A stretch of DNA of 64,000 nucleotides from an uncultured Candidatus Poseidoniales archaeon (GTDB lineage Archaea > Thermoplasmatota > Poseidoniia > Poseidoniales > Thalassarchaeaceae). The DNA is taken from contig CACJKA010000002.1 of the NCBI GenBank assembly GCA_902593945.1, forward strand, positions 1 to 64,000, read 5' to 3'. Both the position numbers and the translations under genes were made by a program. Positions 1 to 8,848 of the stretch are shown in pieces. Below the pieces are notes generated by a model. That model saw nothing but the letters and a program-made list of their open reading frames with translations, ran no database searches and was not told where the DNA came from. Numbering within the stretch: position 1 is the first letter of the stretch; the number at the start of each line of letters is the position of its first letter.

Positions 1-31
1 TTATTGGAGAAGGTAAATAATAAGGCAGATA

Positions 32-976
32 TTGTCTTTGAATGAGGAATCCTCAATCCAACTACTATTAGACAAAGAGTATTTTCGCAGTTACATGGGT
101 CGTATACGCAGAGCCGCTGGTCGTCGTATCGACTCCTTAGCAAAATGGCTTCTTAAATTTAGAATTATTGCAATTCCGGCTAAAGTAATTGCTAGTTCAA
201 GTATAGTCTGGAGTTTTGTTTCAAGGACTGATAGAATAAGGGCGAATAGACTCAAAGATAGAATAAAACAAGGAACTTTACCAAAACATGTGTCGATAAT
301 AATGGACGGGAATAGAAGATTTGCTTGGAACACAAAAATTGAGACTAATATAGGTCACGAGAAGGGAAAAGAGAAGCTCAAGCAAGTGATGGACTGGATT
401 CTAGATTTAGGAATTCCTTATCTCTCCGTATATGCACTTTCAACAGAGAATATCAAAGAAAGAAGTCAAGAAGAACTTGATGCATTGTATAATCTATATT
501 ACAATGGACTGAATGAAATGGCAGAAGATCCGAAGATTCACAATAAAAAGGTGAAAGTAAAGGCAGTTGGAAGACTAGAGATGTTACCTGAAAATATAAG
601 GGAGGCAATTAGAAATGTTGAAGAAAAAACAGCCGATTACTCTGATTTTTTATTCACGGTATGCTTAGCATATGGAGGTAGAGAAGAAATTGTTGATGCC
701 GTTCGCAAAGTTTCTCAAGAATATGCCTCTGGTACAATTAAGTTAGAAGAAATAGATACACATAAGATTTCTAATAATCTATATTCTTCAGATATACCTG
801 ATCCTGATTTGGTAATCAGAACTAGTGGAGAAGAAAGAATTTCAAATTTCTTACTATGGCAAATTGCATATTCTGAATTACATTTCACTGATGTTCATTG
901 GCCATCTTTTCACAAGAACGATTTGTATGAAGCAATAGAATCATATCAAAACAGGAGGAGAAGATTTGGTGGCTAA
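32..976 (+). CDS. uppS: Polyprenyl diphosphate synthase (cis-prenyltransferase)
   Basis: Cis-prenyltransferase that extends a short isoprenyl diphosphate with isopentenyl diphosphate to make the long-chain lipid carrier for glycosylation. The family signature [11 protein letters not shown] lies near residue 95, with the catalytic Asp in MDGNR. The C-terminal substrate-binding block RTSGEER followed by [12 protein letters not shown] is intact. The roughly 85 residues before the signature are longer than usual and include a hydrophobic stretch (about 43-62) that may hold the enzyme at the membrane. The start is uncertain: TTG at 32 is used here, while an in-frame ATG at 95 would give a shorter protein closer to family length. 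The stop overlaps the start of the next gene, so the two are probably co-translated. Confidence 0.92.
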   Translation: MSLNEESSIQLLLDKEYFRSYMGRIRRAAGRRIDSLAKWLLKFRIIAIPAKVIASSSIVWSFVSRTDRIRANRLKDRIKQGTLPKHVSIIMDGNRRFAWNTKIETNIGHEKGKEKLKQVMDWILDLGIPYLSVYALSTENIKERSQEELDALYNLYYNGLNEMAEDPKIHNKKVKVKAVGRLEMLPENIREAIRNVEEKTADYSDFLFTVCLAYGGREEIVDAVRKVSQEYASGTIKLEEIDTHKISNNLYSSDIPDPDLVIRTSGEERISNFLLWQIAYSELHFTDVHWPSFHKNDLYEAIESYQNRRRRFGG

Positions 977-1418
977 GAGATGTGAAGAATGTGGAAGAGA
1001 CGACTATCAAAATCCTTCAGTCACAGTAGATGCGGTTGCGACAAGAGAAGGAACTGATGGCCTAGAATTATTGATGATAAAAAGAGGAAAGGACCCAAAA
1101 GAATGGGAAGGAATGTGGGCATTTCCAGGAGGTTTTGTTGATTACGGAGAAGATCCTGAAGACGCAGTGATTAGAGAACTGCTAGAAGAAACTGGAGTTG
1201 TTGGAAAATATCCACTGGCACTGACAATATTAGGAAAACCAGGTAGAGATCCAAGAAAACATTGTGTTGGACTATTTTACTTGGTAGAAGTAGAAAGTAA
1301 CTCTGAACCAGTAGGAGCAGATGATGCAATTGATGCACAATGGGTCTCCATTAGTCAACTGACAGAAGAAAATGTTGCAGGAGACCATTCAGAAGTAATA
1401 GAATTACTTCGTGAATAA
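966..1418 (+). CDS. Nudix hydrolase
   Basis: Nudix-family pyrophosphohydrolase of about 150 residues. The full Nudix box is visible: [14 protein letters not shown] followed by [11 protein letters not shown], with the REUxEE glutamates present. The substrate (ADP-ribose, nucleotide or NADH type) cannot be read from sequence. The N-terminus has one CxxC pair (CEEC) without a partner pair. An AGGAGG at 953-958 precedes two adjacent starts, TTG at 966 and GTG at 969. The gene overlaps the end of the prenyltransferase gene by 11 bases, which suggests one transcript. This is an ordinary active-looking Nudix protein and contrasts with the degenerate Nudix-like domain fused to Spt5 at 41177. Confidence 0.85.
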   Translation: MVAKRCEECGRDDYQNPSVTVDAVATREGTDGLELLMIKRGKDPKEWEGMWAFPGGFVDYGEDPEDAVIRELLEETGVVGKYPLALTILGKPGRDPRKHCVGLFYLVEVESNSEPVGADDAIDAQWVSISQLTEENVAGDHSEVIELLRE

Positions 1419-1448
1419 ACATATCAGCAATAACACCCTGCGAACTTC

Positions 1449-1826
1449 ATGACTCGCAAGTTAAAGATTGACAATGGAGGTAAAGTTTGGGCACCTTATA
1501 GCCCAGGAATAACTGTAAGAGATCATATCTGGTTGGCTGGACAGATAGGCATCGAAGGAGGAGAGGATATTGTTTCTCAGACTTCTGAAGCCTTAAGAAA
1601 AATTGACGATTTATTGGAAATAGCAAATAGTTCAAGAGATGATCTAGTAATGGTAACAATACTCCTAACAGATATAGGGAATTATTCAGATGTGAATGAA
1701 GTTTATGGAAAATGGTTAGGAGAATCAATGCCACCAGCTAGAGCTGCATATGAAGTTAGTAAATTACCAGGTGATGCATTAATAGAAATTATATGCGAGG
1801 CTTTTAGAGGATCTGGAAAAAATTAG
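1449..1826 (+). CDS. RidA/YjgF-family protein
   Basis: A 125-residue RidA/YER057c/UK114 family protein. Members with the conserved Arg deaminate reactive enamine/imine intermediates formed by PLP enzymes. The motif MPPARAAYEVSKLPGDALIE carries the family Arg and is followed by the expected acidic end (IICEA). Length matches the family. It starts at an ATG at 1449 after a gap of about 30 bases from the Nudix gene and precedes the phosphohexomutase on the same strand. Its exact substrate is unknown, since several Rid subfamilies share this signature. Confidence 0.85.
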   Translation: MTRKLKIDNGGKVWAPYSPGITVRDHIWLAGQIGIEGGEDIVSQTSEALRKIDDLLEIANSSRDDLVMVTILLTDIGNYSDVNEVYGKWLGESMPPARAAYEVSKLPGDALIEIICEAFRGSGKN

Positions 1827-1841
1827 AATTGAGGAATGTGA

Positions 1842-3230
1842 ATGAGTGTTTTCAAAGCTTATGATATTCGTGGGCTTGCTCATTCCGAATTAGATGCTGA
1901 ATTTGCAGAAAGGTTAGGGAAGTCCCTTGCTACGCACCTTGATGCAAATACTATTGCAGTAGCGCGCGATATTAGAGAGTCGGGGCCAGAGTTGCACAGT
2001 GCTTTTTTGAAAGGTTTAAACTCATCGGGAGTAGATGTATTAGACTTGGGAATAACAACAACAGGTGTTCTATACAGAGCAACTGTTGACCTTTCAGTAG
2101 ATGCTGCTGTAGTAATTACGGCTAGCCATAACCCTCCTGAATATAACGGATTTAAGATTTGTAATGGTAATTTGCCGATGGCGGGAGAAGAATTACAGGA
2201 ATTGAAGAAAACATTTGATAATAATGTGTTTAAAGAAGGAAATGGTAGTGTAAAAGATTTCTCAGATTTTGAAAATCAATATTTAGAAACAATAGTCTCA
2301 AATGCGGGAAAACCTCAAAGAAAAATGAAAATTGCTATTGATTGTGGTAATGCTGTTCCTGGCCCATTAACTATCAGACTAATGGAAAAATTGGGAGTTG
2401 AATTAATTCCTGTACATTGCGATTGGGACAATAAATTCCCAAATCATCCGCCTGACCCTACAAGGATCGAAAATATGGAAGACTTGGCTAAAGCCGTAGT
2501 TGAAAATAATGCCGAATTCGGAATTGGAATGGATGGAGATGGAGACCGAATAGGAGTTGTAGATGAAAATGGTAAATTTATTCATCCTGACAGATTAATG
2601 ACTATTTTTGTCAAAGATATATTAGGAGAAAGAGAAGGAGGTACTGAATCTGAAAGAACTGTTTTCTATGACGTTAAGTGTAGTATGGCGCTAGAAGAAG
2701 TAATCTATTCTTCAGGAGGGTTTCCAAAAATGGTGAGAACTGGTCATTCATTTATGAAAAGAGAATTAAAGGAAAATCCGGATTCACCTTTAGCAGGAGA
2801 AATGTCTGGACATTTCTTCTTGAACGATAGATGGCCTGGATTTGATGATTCATTGTATAATACTGCTAGACTGTTAGAAATTATTGCGAGAGAATCATCG
2901 CCGAGAGACGGAGGACCTAAATTCTCAGACTGGTTTGATGACTTGCCTAACTATGCATCAACTGGAGAAGCAAAAGTACCTCTAACGCAAAATAGGAAAG
3001 AAACTATGGATTCAGTAGAAAGAATATTTTCTGATATGAAGTATTCAAGTGTTGATGGAGTTAGAGTTAGGTATCCTGAGGGATGGTTTCTTTGCAGACC
3101 TAGTAATACAGAACCAATTCTTGTTATGAGAGCTGAGGCTAATGATGAAGAGGGGCTAACTAAAATAAAACAAGATGTAGAGAAAAGACTAGGAAAAATA
3201 ATCAATTTAGAGAATTTTCATAATTCTTAG
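1842..3230 (+). CDS. Phosphomannomutase/phosphoglucomutase family enzyme
   Basis: Alpha-D-phosphohexomutase of 462 residues, which moves phosphate between C1 and C6 of a hexose phosphate for glycan precursors. All family landmarks are present: the phosphoserine loop TASHNPPEYNG (about 93-103), the metal-binding loop DGDGDR (about 231-236), the sugar-binding loop GEMSGH and the phosphate-binding RPSNTEP near the C-terminus. Sequence alone does not separate ManB, Pgm and GlmM specificity. It is preceded by a short spacer with GAGGAATGTG and ends four bases into the convergent DUF3147-like gene. With the upstream prenyltransferase it may feed lipid-linked glycan synthesis (inference). Confidence 0.9.
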   Translation: MSVFKAYDIRGLAHSELDAEFAERLGKSLATHLDANTIAVARDIRESGPELHSAFLKGLNSSGVDVLDLGITTTGVLYRATVDLSVDAAVVITASHNPPEYNGFKICNGNLPMAGEELQELKKTFDNNVFKEGNGSVKDFSDFENQYLETIVSNAGKPQRKMKIAIDCGNAVPGPLTIRLMEKLGVELIPVHCDWDNKFPNHPPDPTRIENMEDLAKAVVENNAEFGIGMDGDGDRIGVVDENGKFIHPDRLMTIFVKDILGEREGGTESERTVFYDVKCSMALEEVIYSSGGFPKMVRTGHSFMKRELKENPDSPLAGEMSGHFFLNDRWPGFDDSLYNTARLLEIIARESSPRDGGPKFSDWFDDLPNYASTGEAKVPLTQNRKETMDSVERIFSDMKYSSVDGVRVRYPEGWFLCRPSNTEPILVMRAEANDEEGLTKIKQDVEKRLGKIINLENFHNS

Positions 3231-3586
3231 GACACATCTTCGAACCTTCTCATTATCTCTAACATCACAAAATAACCGATTATTGTGGCACTTAGACCAC
3301 CCCCAAGTGCAGGATAAAAGTTCCAACCTCGTTGTATTAATTCAGGCATTACAATAAATAATAACAGAGATGGAAGAATTAACCATACAATATCTTTTGA
3401 AAAATTAATTATCTCATCACTGGTTGCACCCTCATGATTCATCCACATCATTGCAAGGACACTAACTAAGGGTATTGATGCCAAAACAGCTGCTAGAAGA
3501 GTGTCACGCTGACTTAGTTGTGCCACTGCAAAAATAATTAAGGCAGTGAGTAAAATCTTAATGGTATCAAATACTAAACTCGACAT
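3227..3586 (-). CDS. DUF3147-like small membrane protein
   Basis: A 119-residue membrane protein with about four predicted helices (roughly 5-24, 32-49, 65-84, 90-110). It resembles the DUF3147 family: the pattern RDTLLAAVLASIPLVSVLAM, then SKDIVWLILPSLLLFIVMP and a final WNFYPALGGGLSATIIGYF matches that family in order and spacing. No function is established. It lies 14 bases downstream of another small membrane protein on the same strand, and its 3' end overlaps the phosphohexomutase stop by four bases. Confidence 0.7.
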   Translation of the reverse strand: MSSLVFDTIKILLTALIIFAVAQLSQRDTLLAAVLASIPLVSVLAMMWMNHEGATSDEIINFSKDIVWLILPSLLLFIVMPELIQRGWNFYPALGGGLSATIIGYFVMLEIMRRFEDVS

Positions 3587-3600
3587 TTAATTACCATTAT

Positions 3601-4143
3601 TTATTCCATACCACTGTTAGCCATGAATAATGGTATAGCCACAATCAAACCGCAAATAGCGGCGCAAAACAGGCCACAAATTGCAGAACCGCCGGCCATT
3701 ATCTCAGAAAGACCGCCTAGTTCAGACGAATCTGGAGAAGCGTTAATCGCGTAATCGGTGCTAAGATAGGTCCAAATTGAATTGAAAAGCCATCCTACAC
3801 CTATGGCTCCGAAAGCAATCCAGATACCTTGTTTTTTATACGAAAACATGAGAAAGCCCGCATATGCTGTTGCACCACTAATAACAACACCAGTGAGTGT
3901 TTGTCCAAGGACTAACCAAGCTGGAAAAATAACTTCACCATTGGGATCTTGCGCACCCAAATTAACTAATCCGAACAATGAAGCAAGTACCATCAAAATA
4001 CCATAGATAATAACAAGGATACCAATGACTTGTGGTGCAGAACTCCTTTCAACCATGTACATTGGTGCTGATGTTTGGACATTTACCATCTGAGGTTGTG
4101 AGGTCACGGAACCAGAGAATACTTCATTTTCTTCATCGCTCAT
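3601..4143 (-). CDS. Four-helix membrane protein, unknown
   Basis: A 180-residue protein that I do not assign to a family. The first ~37 residues are polar and likely cytoplasmic. About four hydrophobic segments follow (roughly 38-60, 75-98, 105-125, 150-175), and the last contains closely spaced Cys residues (AICGLFCAAICG). It lies upstream of the DUF3147-like gene and 48 bases downstream of the pgk stop, so it may be the distal part of a pgk transcript. The start ATG at 4143 has GTGAG a few bases upstream. Confidence 0.65.
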   Translation of the reverse strand: MSDEENEVFSGSVTSQPQMVNVQTSAPMYMVERSSAPQVIGILVIIYGILMVLASLFGLVNLGAQDPNGEVIFPAWLVLGQTLTGVVISGATAYAGFLMFSYKKQGIWIAFGAIGVGWLFNSIWTYLSTDYAINASPDSSELGGLSEIMAGGSAICGLFCAAICGLIVAIPLFMANSGME

Positions 4144-4191
4144 ATTCTCACGTGACGTGTGTTCATTGATAACACTTGAGACGGCGACGAA

Positions 4192-5469
4192 TTAACTATC
4201 AAGTTCAAGAGAAGGTAAAAGAGAACGAAATTTGTCATTAGATTTGGTTAAAGATTCAATGACTGGCATAGAACCTCCGGATAACATTGTCAAGCACGCT
4301 CCACCGCCTGTACTATTGTGTGTAACTTGATCAACTACTCCTCTATTACTGACCAATGAACTAGTATGTCCACCTCCAACAATAGTCACCGCTGACGATT
4401 CAGTACACATATTTAGAATCTCGATAGTTCCAAAAGCGAACCCTGGTAATTCGAAGTAAGAAGCCGGACCATTCCACAATATACATCCTGCATTTATCAT
4501 TAATGGCCTAATTTCTTGAAGTGTACGAATTCCTATATCATAAATTGGATACTTAGTTGGTAGTTCAGGAACTTCCAATGCAACTCTATTTCCATCTACT
4601 TCTATAGCCACATCCTTTGGTAAAAGGAAAAATTCTTTGTGATTTTTATACAAAAATTCAGCCATCTCCCAAGTTTCTCCAAAGGCATCACCTAGGGCAT
4701 TTCTGATGAATGATTTATTTCCTTCGCCAATATCAACTCCACTTGCCCATAGCATCATATTACCTACAACTCCAACTACTGGAATTGTATCAATTATTTC
4801 CTTATCTATGAGATTCTTAGCGACTCTCAGAGAATCATCACATTTTGTTCCACCAAGAATTGCTATGTAAGGGCGCGGAGGGTCATTGACTGCAATCTGA
4901 AGATTATCGATTTCCTTAGACATTAGATGTCCGGCAATACAAGGTACAGAATCATAAAAACCGGTTAGTGAAGGAGAGTTTCTGTGAGATGCTGCAAAAG
5001 CATCCGTAACATAGACATCAATTACAGATGATAATTTCCTAACTATTTCAGATTTAGCTGTTTCATCAAGAGATGCTTTTTTCATTGAATTTTCATCATC
5101 ATGCATACGGATATTATCTAAAAATAATATTTCACCAGTTTTTAGATCATTGATTGCAGAGATTGCTTCATCCCCACAGATATCTGAAATAAATTTGACC
5201 TTTTTGCCTATTAATCGAGAAATTCTATCGGCATGTTGTTCCATATTTGTGAAATCAATTTTACCGGGTCTTGATTGATGTCCAACTATTACAACCTTAG
5301 AATTTTGTAAGGTTCGAAGAGTAGGAATTATGGCTCTTAATCTACTATCATCAAGGAAAGCTCCAGATGATGGTTCTAAGGGAGAATTTACGTCTACACG
5401 ATAGAGGACTACTTTGCCGCCGAGGCGGACATCGTCCAGTGTAAGGACGCCACTCACGTTCAGGCCCAA
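4192..5469 (-). CDS. pgk: Phosphoglycerate kinase
   Basis: Reversible transfer of phosphate between 1,3-bisphosphoglycerate and ADP, used in glycolysis and gluconeogenesis. Family motifs are present: RVDVNSPLEP (N-terminal 3-PG binding), GHQSRPG, ILGGTKCDDSL, and the C-terminal nucleotide loop VGGGHTSS. Length (425) is normal for archaeal PGK. The start used is TTG at 5469; a GTG four codons in is an alternative, since archaeal homologues begin close to the TLDD segment. The gene is divergent from the M24 peptidase and both start near a short shared intergenic stretch. Confidence 0.93.
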   Translation of the reverse strand: MGLNVSGVLTLDDVRLGGKVVLYRVDVNSPLEPSSGAFLDDSRLRAIIPTLRTLQNSKVVIVGHQSRPGKIDFTNMEQHADRISRLIGKKVKFISDICGDEAISAINDLKTGEILFLDNIRMHDDENSMKKASLDETAKSEIVRKLSSVIDVYVTDAFAASHRNSPSLTGFYDSVPCIAGHLMSKEIDNLQIAVNDPPRPYIAILGGTKCDDSLRVAKNLIDKEIIDTIPVVGVVGNMMLWASGVDIGEGNKSFIRNALGDAFGETWEMAEFLYKNHKEFFLLPKDVAIEVDGNRVALEVPELPTKYPIYDIGIRTLQEIRPLMINAGCILWNGPASYFELPGFAFGTIEILNMCTESSAVTIVGGGHTSSLVSNRGVVDQVTHNSTGGGACLTMLSGGSMPVIESLTKSNDKFRSLLPSLELDS

Positions 5470-5555
5470 AGGCTAACACTCTTTGACCGTAATGGTTGAA
5501 TTGTTCTAACATCCCCTACACAATACCTTTGTCATTGATATCACCACGGACCTAT

Positions 5556-6812
5556 ATGGCATGGGATAAGGAGAGTTTGACTGGACCCAATGGTGTTGAC
5601 TGGAGAGTACCGGTATCTGAATTAGAAAATCGTAGAAAATTACTTTCTGAAGCCTTATCAAATTACAATATAGAATCTGTACTAATTGATGACCCAGTAG
5701 AACTTTACTGGTTAACCGGTGGAAGACAAAATGGTATGATTTTAGTGGGATCAAAAGATTCTGATATCGAAACTACACATTGGGTTAAGCGATCTTTAGA
5801 GAGGGCGAAGTTTGAATCAGGAGGAGATAATTGTCCAGATCCAGTATTATTACAACCAAGAATGTCGGATTTAGCTAATGAAATTAGAGAAAAGGGAGGG
5901 TTTGAGAAGCCCGCACTACTTGAGGGAAAGATACCCCATGATCGATGGAGATTTATTAATCAGAAACTGATTTCACTAAATGGAGATTCTAAAGACTGTA
6001 CAAAAATAATGTATGAATTAAGAGAAATAAAATCTGATTGGGAAATCAAAATGCTCAGAGAAAGTGGAGAAATAAACAAAACAATGTTTGAGGCGATTAG
6101 AGAAATTGGAGGTTTGGGTAGAACAGAATTGGAAATGGCCTCTATAGCTGATAAAGTTAGTAGAAAGGCAGGTTTTGGTGGAAGAATAAGAATGAGGAAA
6201 TGGCCAATGGACTGCGATAGAGTAGTGATTGTCGCTGGAAGTTCGGCATCTGTGCCTTCATATTTTGACTCGGCCATTGGAGGAGTTGGAGCGAGCCCAA
6301 TATCTTCATTGGGTTCCGGACATGCCAAAGTAGAATCAAATTCACCTGTTGCCGTCGACATTGTACACTTACACAGAGGATATGTTTCAGATTGTACTCG
6401 TATGTTCAGTGCTGGAAAACTAAGCAATGAGTGGATGGAAAGATTGAATGATATGGTAGAAATAAGAAATAAAGTTGTATCAAGTTTAGGATCAGGAGAT
6501 AACTGTTCAAGAACCTGGGAAATCGGAAGTCAACTAGCAAAGGAAATGGGGTACGAGGAAAATTTGATGGGAATATTGCCGGATAAATCTAATTTCTTAG
6601 GTCATTCAGTAGGTCTGGAATTAGATGAAACTCCTGTGATTGCGAAAGGTTTCGATAGACCTCTAAATTATGGTGGAACGATGGCGATAGAGCCGAAAGT
6701 AATCTATGATAATGGTTGTATAGGAACAGAAGATACATTTGTTAGAACAAGAAATGGAATGGAATACATAACCATGGGGGATAAATTTCCCTTAATCACA
6801 GATTGGAATTAA
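5556..6812 (+). CDS. M24-family metallopeptidase (Xaa-Pro aminopeptidase-like)
   Basis: Probable Xaa-Pro aminopeptidase/prolidase. The C-terminal pita-bread domain has the dinuclear metal ligands: Asp in VDIVHLHRGY, Asp in VSDCTRMF, His in GHSVGLELDETP, and Glu in MAIEPKVIY and GTEDTFV. The N-terminal ~170 residues form the creatinase-like domain, with PVELYWLTGG typical of that domain. A TTG start at 5496 would add 20 residues with no family match, so the ATG at 5556 (protein starting MAWDKES) is preferred; no strong ribosome site is visible at either. The natural substrate is unknown. Confidence 0.85.
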   Translation: MAWDKESLTGPNGVDWRVPVSELENRRKLLSEALSNYNIESVLIDDPVELYWLTGGRQNGMILVGSKDSDIETTHWVKRSLERAKFESGGDNCPDPVLLQPRMSDLANEIREKGGFEKPALLEGKIPHDRWRFINQKLISLNGDSKDCTKIMYELREIKSDWEIKMLRESGEINKTMFEAIREIGGLGRTELEMASIADKVSRKAGFGGRIRMRKWPMDCDRVVIVAGSSASVPSYFDSAIGGVGASPISSLGSGHAKVESNSPVAVDIVHLHRGYVSDCTRMFSAGKLSNEWMERLNDMVEIRNKVVSSLGSGDNCSRTWEIGSQLAKEMGYEENLMGILPDKSNFLGHSVGLELDETPVIAKGFDRPLNYGGTMAIEPKVIYDNGCIGTEDTFVRTRNGMEYITMGDKFPLITDWN

Positions 6813-6842
6813 AAATTAGCAACATACTAATTCCTAGTCCCC

Positions 6843-7148
6843 TTGCGCTATTATGTGTCTCAGTCATCCAGTGCGGTTGAAAGAAGGTTGGCTAAGATAC
6901 TAAGGGAAAGGAAGGAACCGCATGGTAAATTATTGAAAAGCGAAGAAATTCTAAAAGGAGTTGAAATAAGCGAAGGAGGAATTGTCGAACTTTGGATTAC
7001 TCCAACTCATCCTTATTGTCCTTGCTGTATAAACGATTTAATTGAGTTGCGAAATGAAGTTAAGAAAACAAAAGGTATTCTTGCCTGTCATATCGAGGTT
7101 GTTGGTATTCCACAAGCAAAACGATGGACGGCAGCTATTAACGAATGA
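6843..7148 (+). CDS. MIP18/DUF59-like small protein
   Basis: A 101-residue protein whose C-terminal two thirds resembles the MIP18/DUF59 fold seen in SufT, PaaD and other Fe-S assembly factors: a beta strand (GIVELWITP), then THPYCPCC at the position of the family's TxPxCP turn, a helix, and a final strand ending VEVVGIP. Three Cys occur in the turn region (CPCC plus a later Cys). The usual N-terminal DPE segment of DUF59 is not recognisable. The start is uncertain (TTG at 6843 or GTG at 6855). A 2Fe-2S ferredoxin gene lies convergently just downstream, which fits an Fe-S role but does not prove it. Confidence 0.5.
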   Translation: MRYYVSQSSSAVERRLAKILRERKEPHGKLLKSEEILKGVEISEGGIVELWITPTHPYCPCCINDLIELRNEVKKTKGILACHIEVVGIPQAKRWTAAINE

Positions 7149-7150
7149 AA

Positions 7151-7303
7151 TTATTCTTCTTCTCTTTTCCATCTCTTAGATTGCCGTTCATTTACCTCAA
7201 TAATTTTTGATTTGACTCTGCGAGAAAGCCACCAAACTGCAAAAGACAAAGCTAATACATCAAAAATAAGAAGAAATATTAATTCATTATTCCAATCAAC
7301 CAT
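7151..7303 (-). CDS. 50-residue single-span membrane protein
   Basis: A short open frame that begins MVDWNNELIFLLIF, has one hydrophobic helix of about 20 residues (roughly 8-27), and ends in a strongly basic then acidic tail (KRWKREEE). The start ATG at 7303 is preceded by a good ribosome site, GAGGA with 7 bases of spacing. It begins 9 bases after the ferredoxin stop at 7313, so it looks like the second gene of a ferredoxin transcript. No family is recognised. Its context suggests a membrane partner for the ferredoxin, but this is inference. Confidence 0.6.
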   Translation of the reverse strand: MVDWNNELIFLLIFDVLALSFAVWWLSRRVKSKIIEVNERQSKRWKREEE

Positions 7304-7312
7304 TTTAAGTCC

Positions 7313-7600
7313 TCAAATTGGGGGGATTATATCGATATCACAAGAGCCTTCTGAAATCATACAACAAGAAAGAATACCAGAATTCTCAACTAAAAATTCA
7401 TCCAAACCCGGAGGTAAAGGATCAGGGTATTCAATATCTCCTGAAATTAATCTAACTATACATGTTCCACAATTACCAGATGTACAATTGGTCGGTATGG
7501 TAATACCAATTTTATCTGCAACGTCTACAATGAAATCTTCATCTTCTACTTCAGCGGAACCTAAAAGCAACCCTCCACGAAAGAAACGAATGATTGCCAT
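7313..7600 (-). CDS. 2Fe-2S ferredoxin
   Basis: Plant-type [2Fe-2S] ferredoxin of 95 residues. The cluster motif CTSGNCGTC (C-x4-C-x2-C) is near residues 39-47 and the fourth Cys lies in GILSCCMIS near residue 77, as in the beta-grasp ferredoxin fold. It would carry single electrons for an unidentified reductase or oxygenase. It is followed closely by a small membrane protein gene. An overlapping plus-strand open frame covers the same DNA but shows no family features, whereas the cluster motif makes the minus strand convincing. Confidence 0.88.
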   Translation of the reverse strand: MAIIRFFRGGLLLGSAEVEDEDFIVDVADKIGITIPTNCTSGNCGTCIVRLISGDIEYPDPLPPGLDEFLVENSGILSCCMISEGSCDIDIIPPI

Positions 7601-7661
7601 GATTGGCCCAACAAGATAGATTTATTCAAACCATCTAAAAAAAATGGAAAAAATAGGGTAA

Positions 7662-8756
7662 CTAACGATCTTCCCAACGAGTCCATCGACCTGTTTGCTT
7701 GTTGAAATACAGACCTGCTTTCTTCATCCACTTATTGAACTTAGTAGCTCCAGCACCTGTTGCTAGAATAAATTCTTCTCTATGTTCCTGAGCCTGGATA
7801 TATCCTTTAGCTGCAATAGTCTGATCAATCCAATCTTCTATACTCATTAATCCACCGGACAATTTACTTGCTTCAACTGCAGCCTCAAGTTCGGCAACAG
7901 ATGCTCCTGTAGATTCCAAGTCTCTCTTAATCAAATCATCGACACTGAGAGTTTCTGATTTCTTAGGGGCCTGATAAACTTTCAATCGAGGACCCTTCTT
8001 TGGATCAATTTGAATCCTATCGCCATTTTCTAATTTATCTTCTACAAATTGAGCCATTGGTGCCCGGAACTCTTTTTCGCAATCCCAACAAATTAACATG
8101 AAATCAGTCATATCTTCCATTACATTCCCTCCTCTCGGATCCATTTCTTCACCACATTCAGGGCAAGCATGCATACACAATACAGGAGCTATCTTTCTGC
8201 GAAAGTCAACTATATCTTGAGGAGTTCCGGATAAATCCAATAATTCATGATCTCTGGCCGCTTCAAGGCCACGAGTTTCTAATTGATCTCTGAGTTTAGT
8301 TCTCTGTTCGTCCTTACCTTCTTCATCAAAAGTATTCTCTAATTTAACTATTAATTCTACAGTCTTACCTAATCGGTTCATTACTAACTTCTTTTCACGG
8401 AATTGCTCAACTTTGGCAATTCTCAATTGTTCTTTCTTTTCTAATAACTCTGCATGAAGGTCTTTCTGTTCTCTCTTAAATCTCTGCTCTTCAATTTTGT
8501 CAACTTTCTTCTTACCGCCAGTATCTGAAAGAACGTCGGCCAGATACCTCTGCTTTGCTGATGAGCGAGGGCCGGATTTCACTGAGTCGAGAACAGAAGT
8601 TGCTATTTCTTTCTTCAAACCATAATTATTAGTTAAAGTTTCAACATCTAAAGTTTTCAAATCACCAACTTTAATCCCGCCATCAGATAGGATTTGGGCT
8701 GTCTTTTCATCTATACCACGACGCAATAATGCGAGATAGGTATCTTTTTTTGCCAT
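7662..8756 (-). CDS. Unknown zinc-ribbon protein downstream of KsgA
   Basis: A 364-residue protein of unknown function. Three parts can be seen: an N-terminal helix-hairpin-helix-like region (about 10-60), a long charged helical or coiled-coil region (about 85-165), and a central zinc-ribbon candidate with Cys at about 198, 201, 223 and 226 (CPEC, CWDC). The C-terminal ~70 residues are a separate helical region ending in aromatic and basic residues. It is last in the minus-strand series Pus10 - eL21 - RpoF - DUF655 - KsgA, where other euryarchaea often have a HemK-type methyltransferase. The context suggests a role in RNA or ribosome biology (inference). Confidence 0.75.
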   Translation of the reverse strand: MAKKDTYLALLRRGIDEKTAQILSDGGIKVGDLKTLDVETLTNNYGLKKEIATSVLDSVKSGPRSSAKQRYLADVLSDTGGKKKVDKIEEQRFKREQKDLHAELLEKKEQLRIAKVEQFREKKLVMNRLGKTVELIVKLENTFDEEGKDEQRTKLRDQLETRGLEAARDHELLDLSGTPQDIVDFRRKIAPVLCMHACPECGEEMDPRGGNVMEDMTDFMLICWDCEKEFRAPMAQFVEDKLENGDRIQIDPKKGPRLKVYQAPKKSETLSVDDLIKRDLESTGASVAELEAAVEASKLSGGLMSIEDWIDQTIAAKGYIQAQEHREEFILATGAGATKFNKWMKKAGLYFNKQTGRWTRWEDR

Positions 8757-8848
8757 AACAAAACCTCTTGTGCGAATCTTGCCATAGGCTTCGCAGTAAC
8801 CCGCCGAATCATGCGTATGCTATCAAGTCACGGTCAGAATTGTCTCAA

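Noticed and set aside
4160-4176. GTGTT/AACAC inverted repeat after pgk as a terminator
   Set aside because: A five-base AT-rich stem with a seven-base loop occurs easily by chance in this DNA.
7212-7619. Plus-strand open frame of 135 codons over the ferredoxin gene
   Set aside because: It is antisense to a clear 2Fe-2S ferredoxin and to the small membrane gene and shows no family features.
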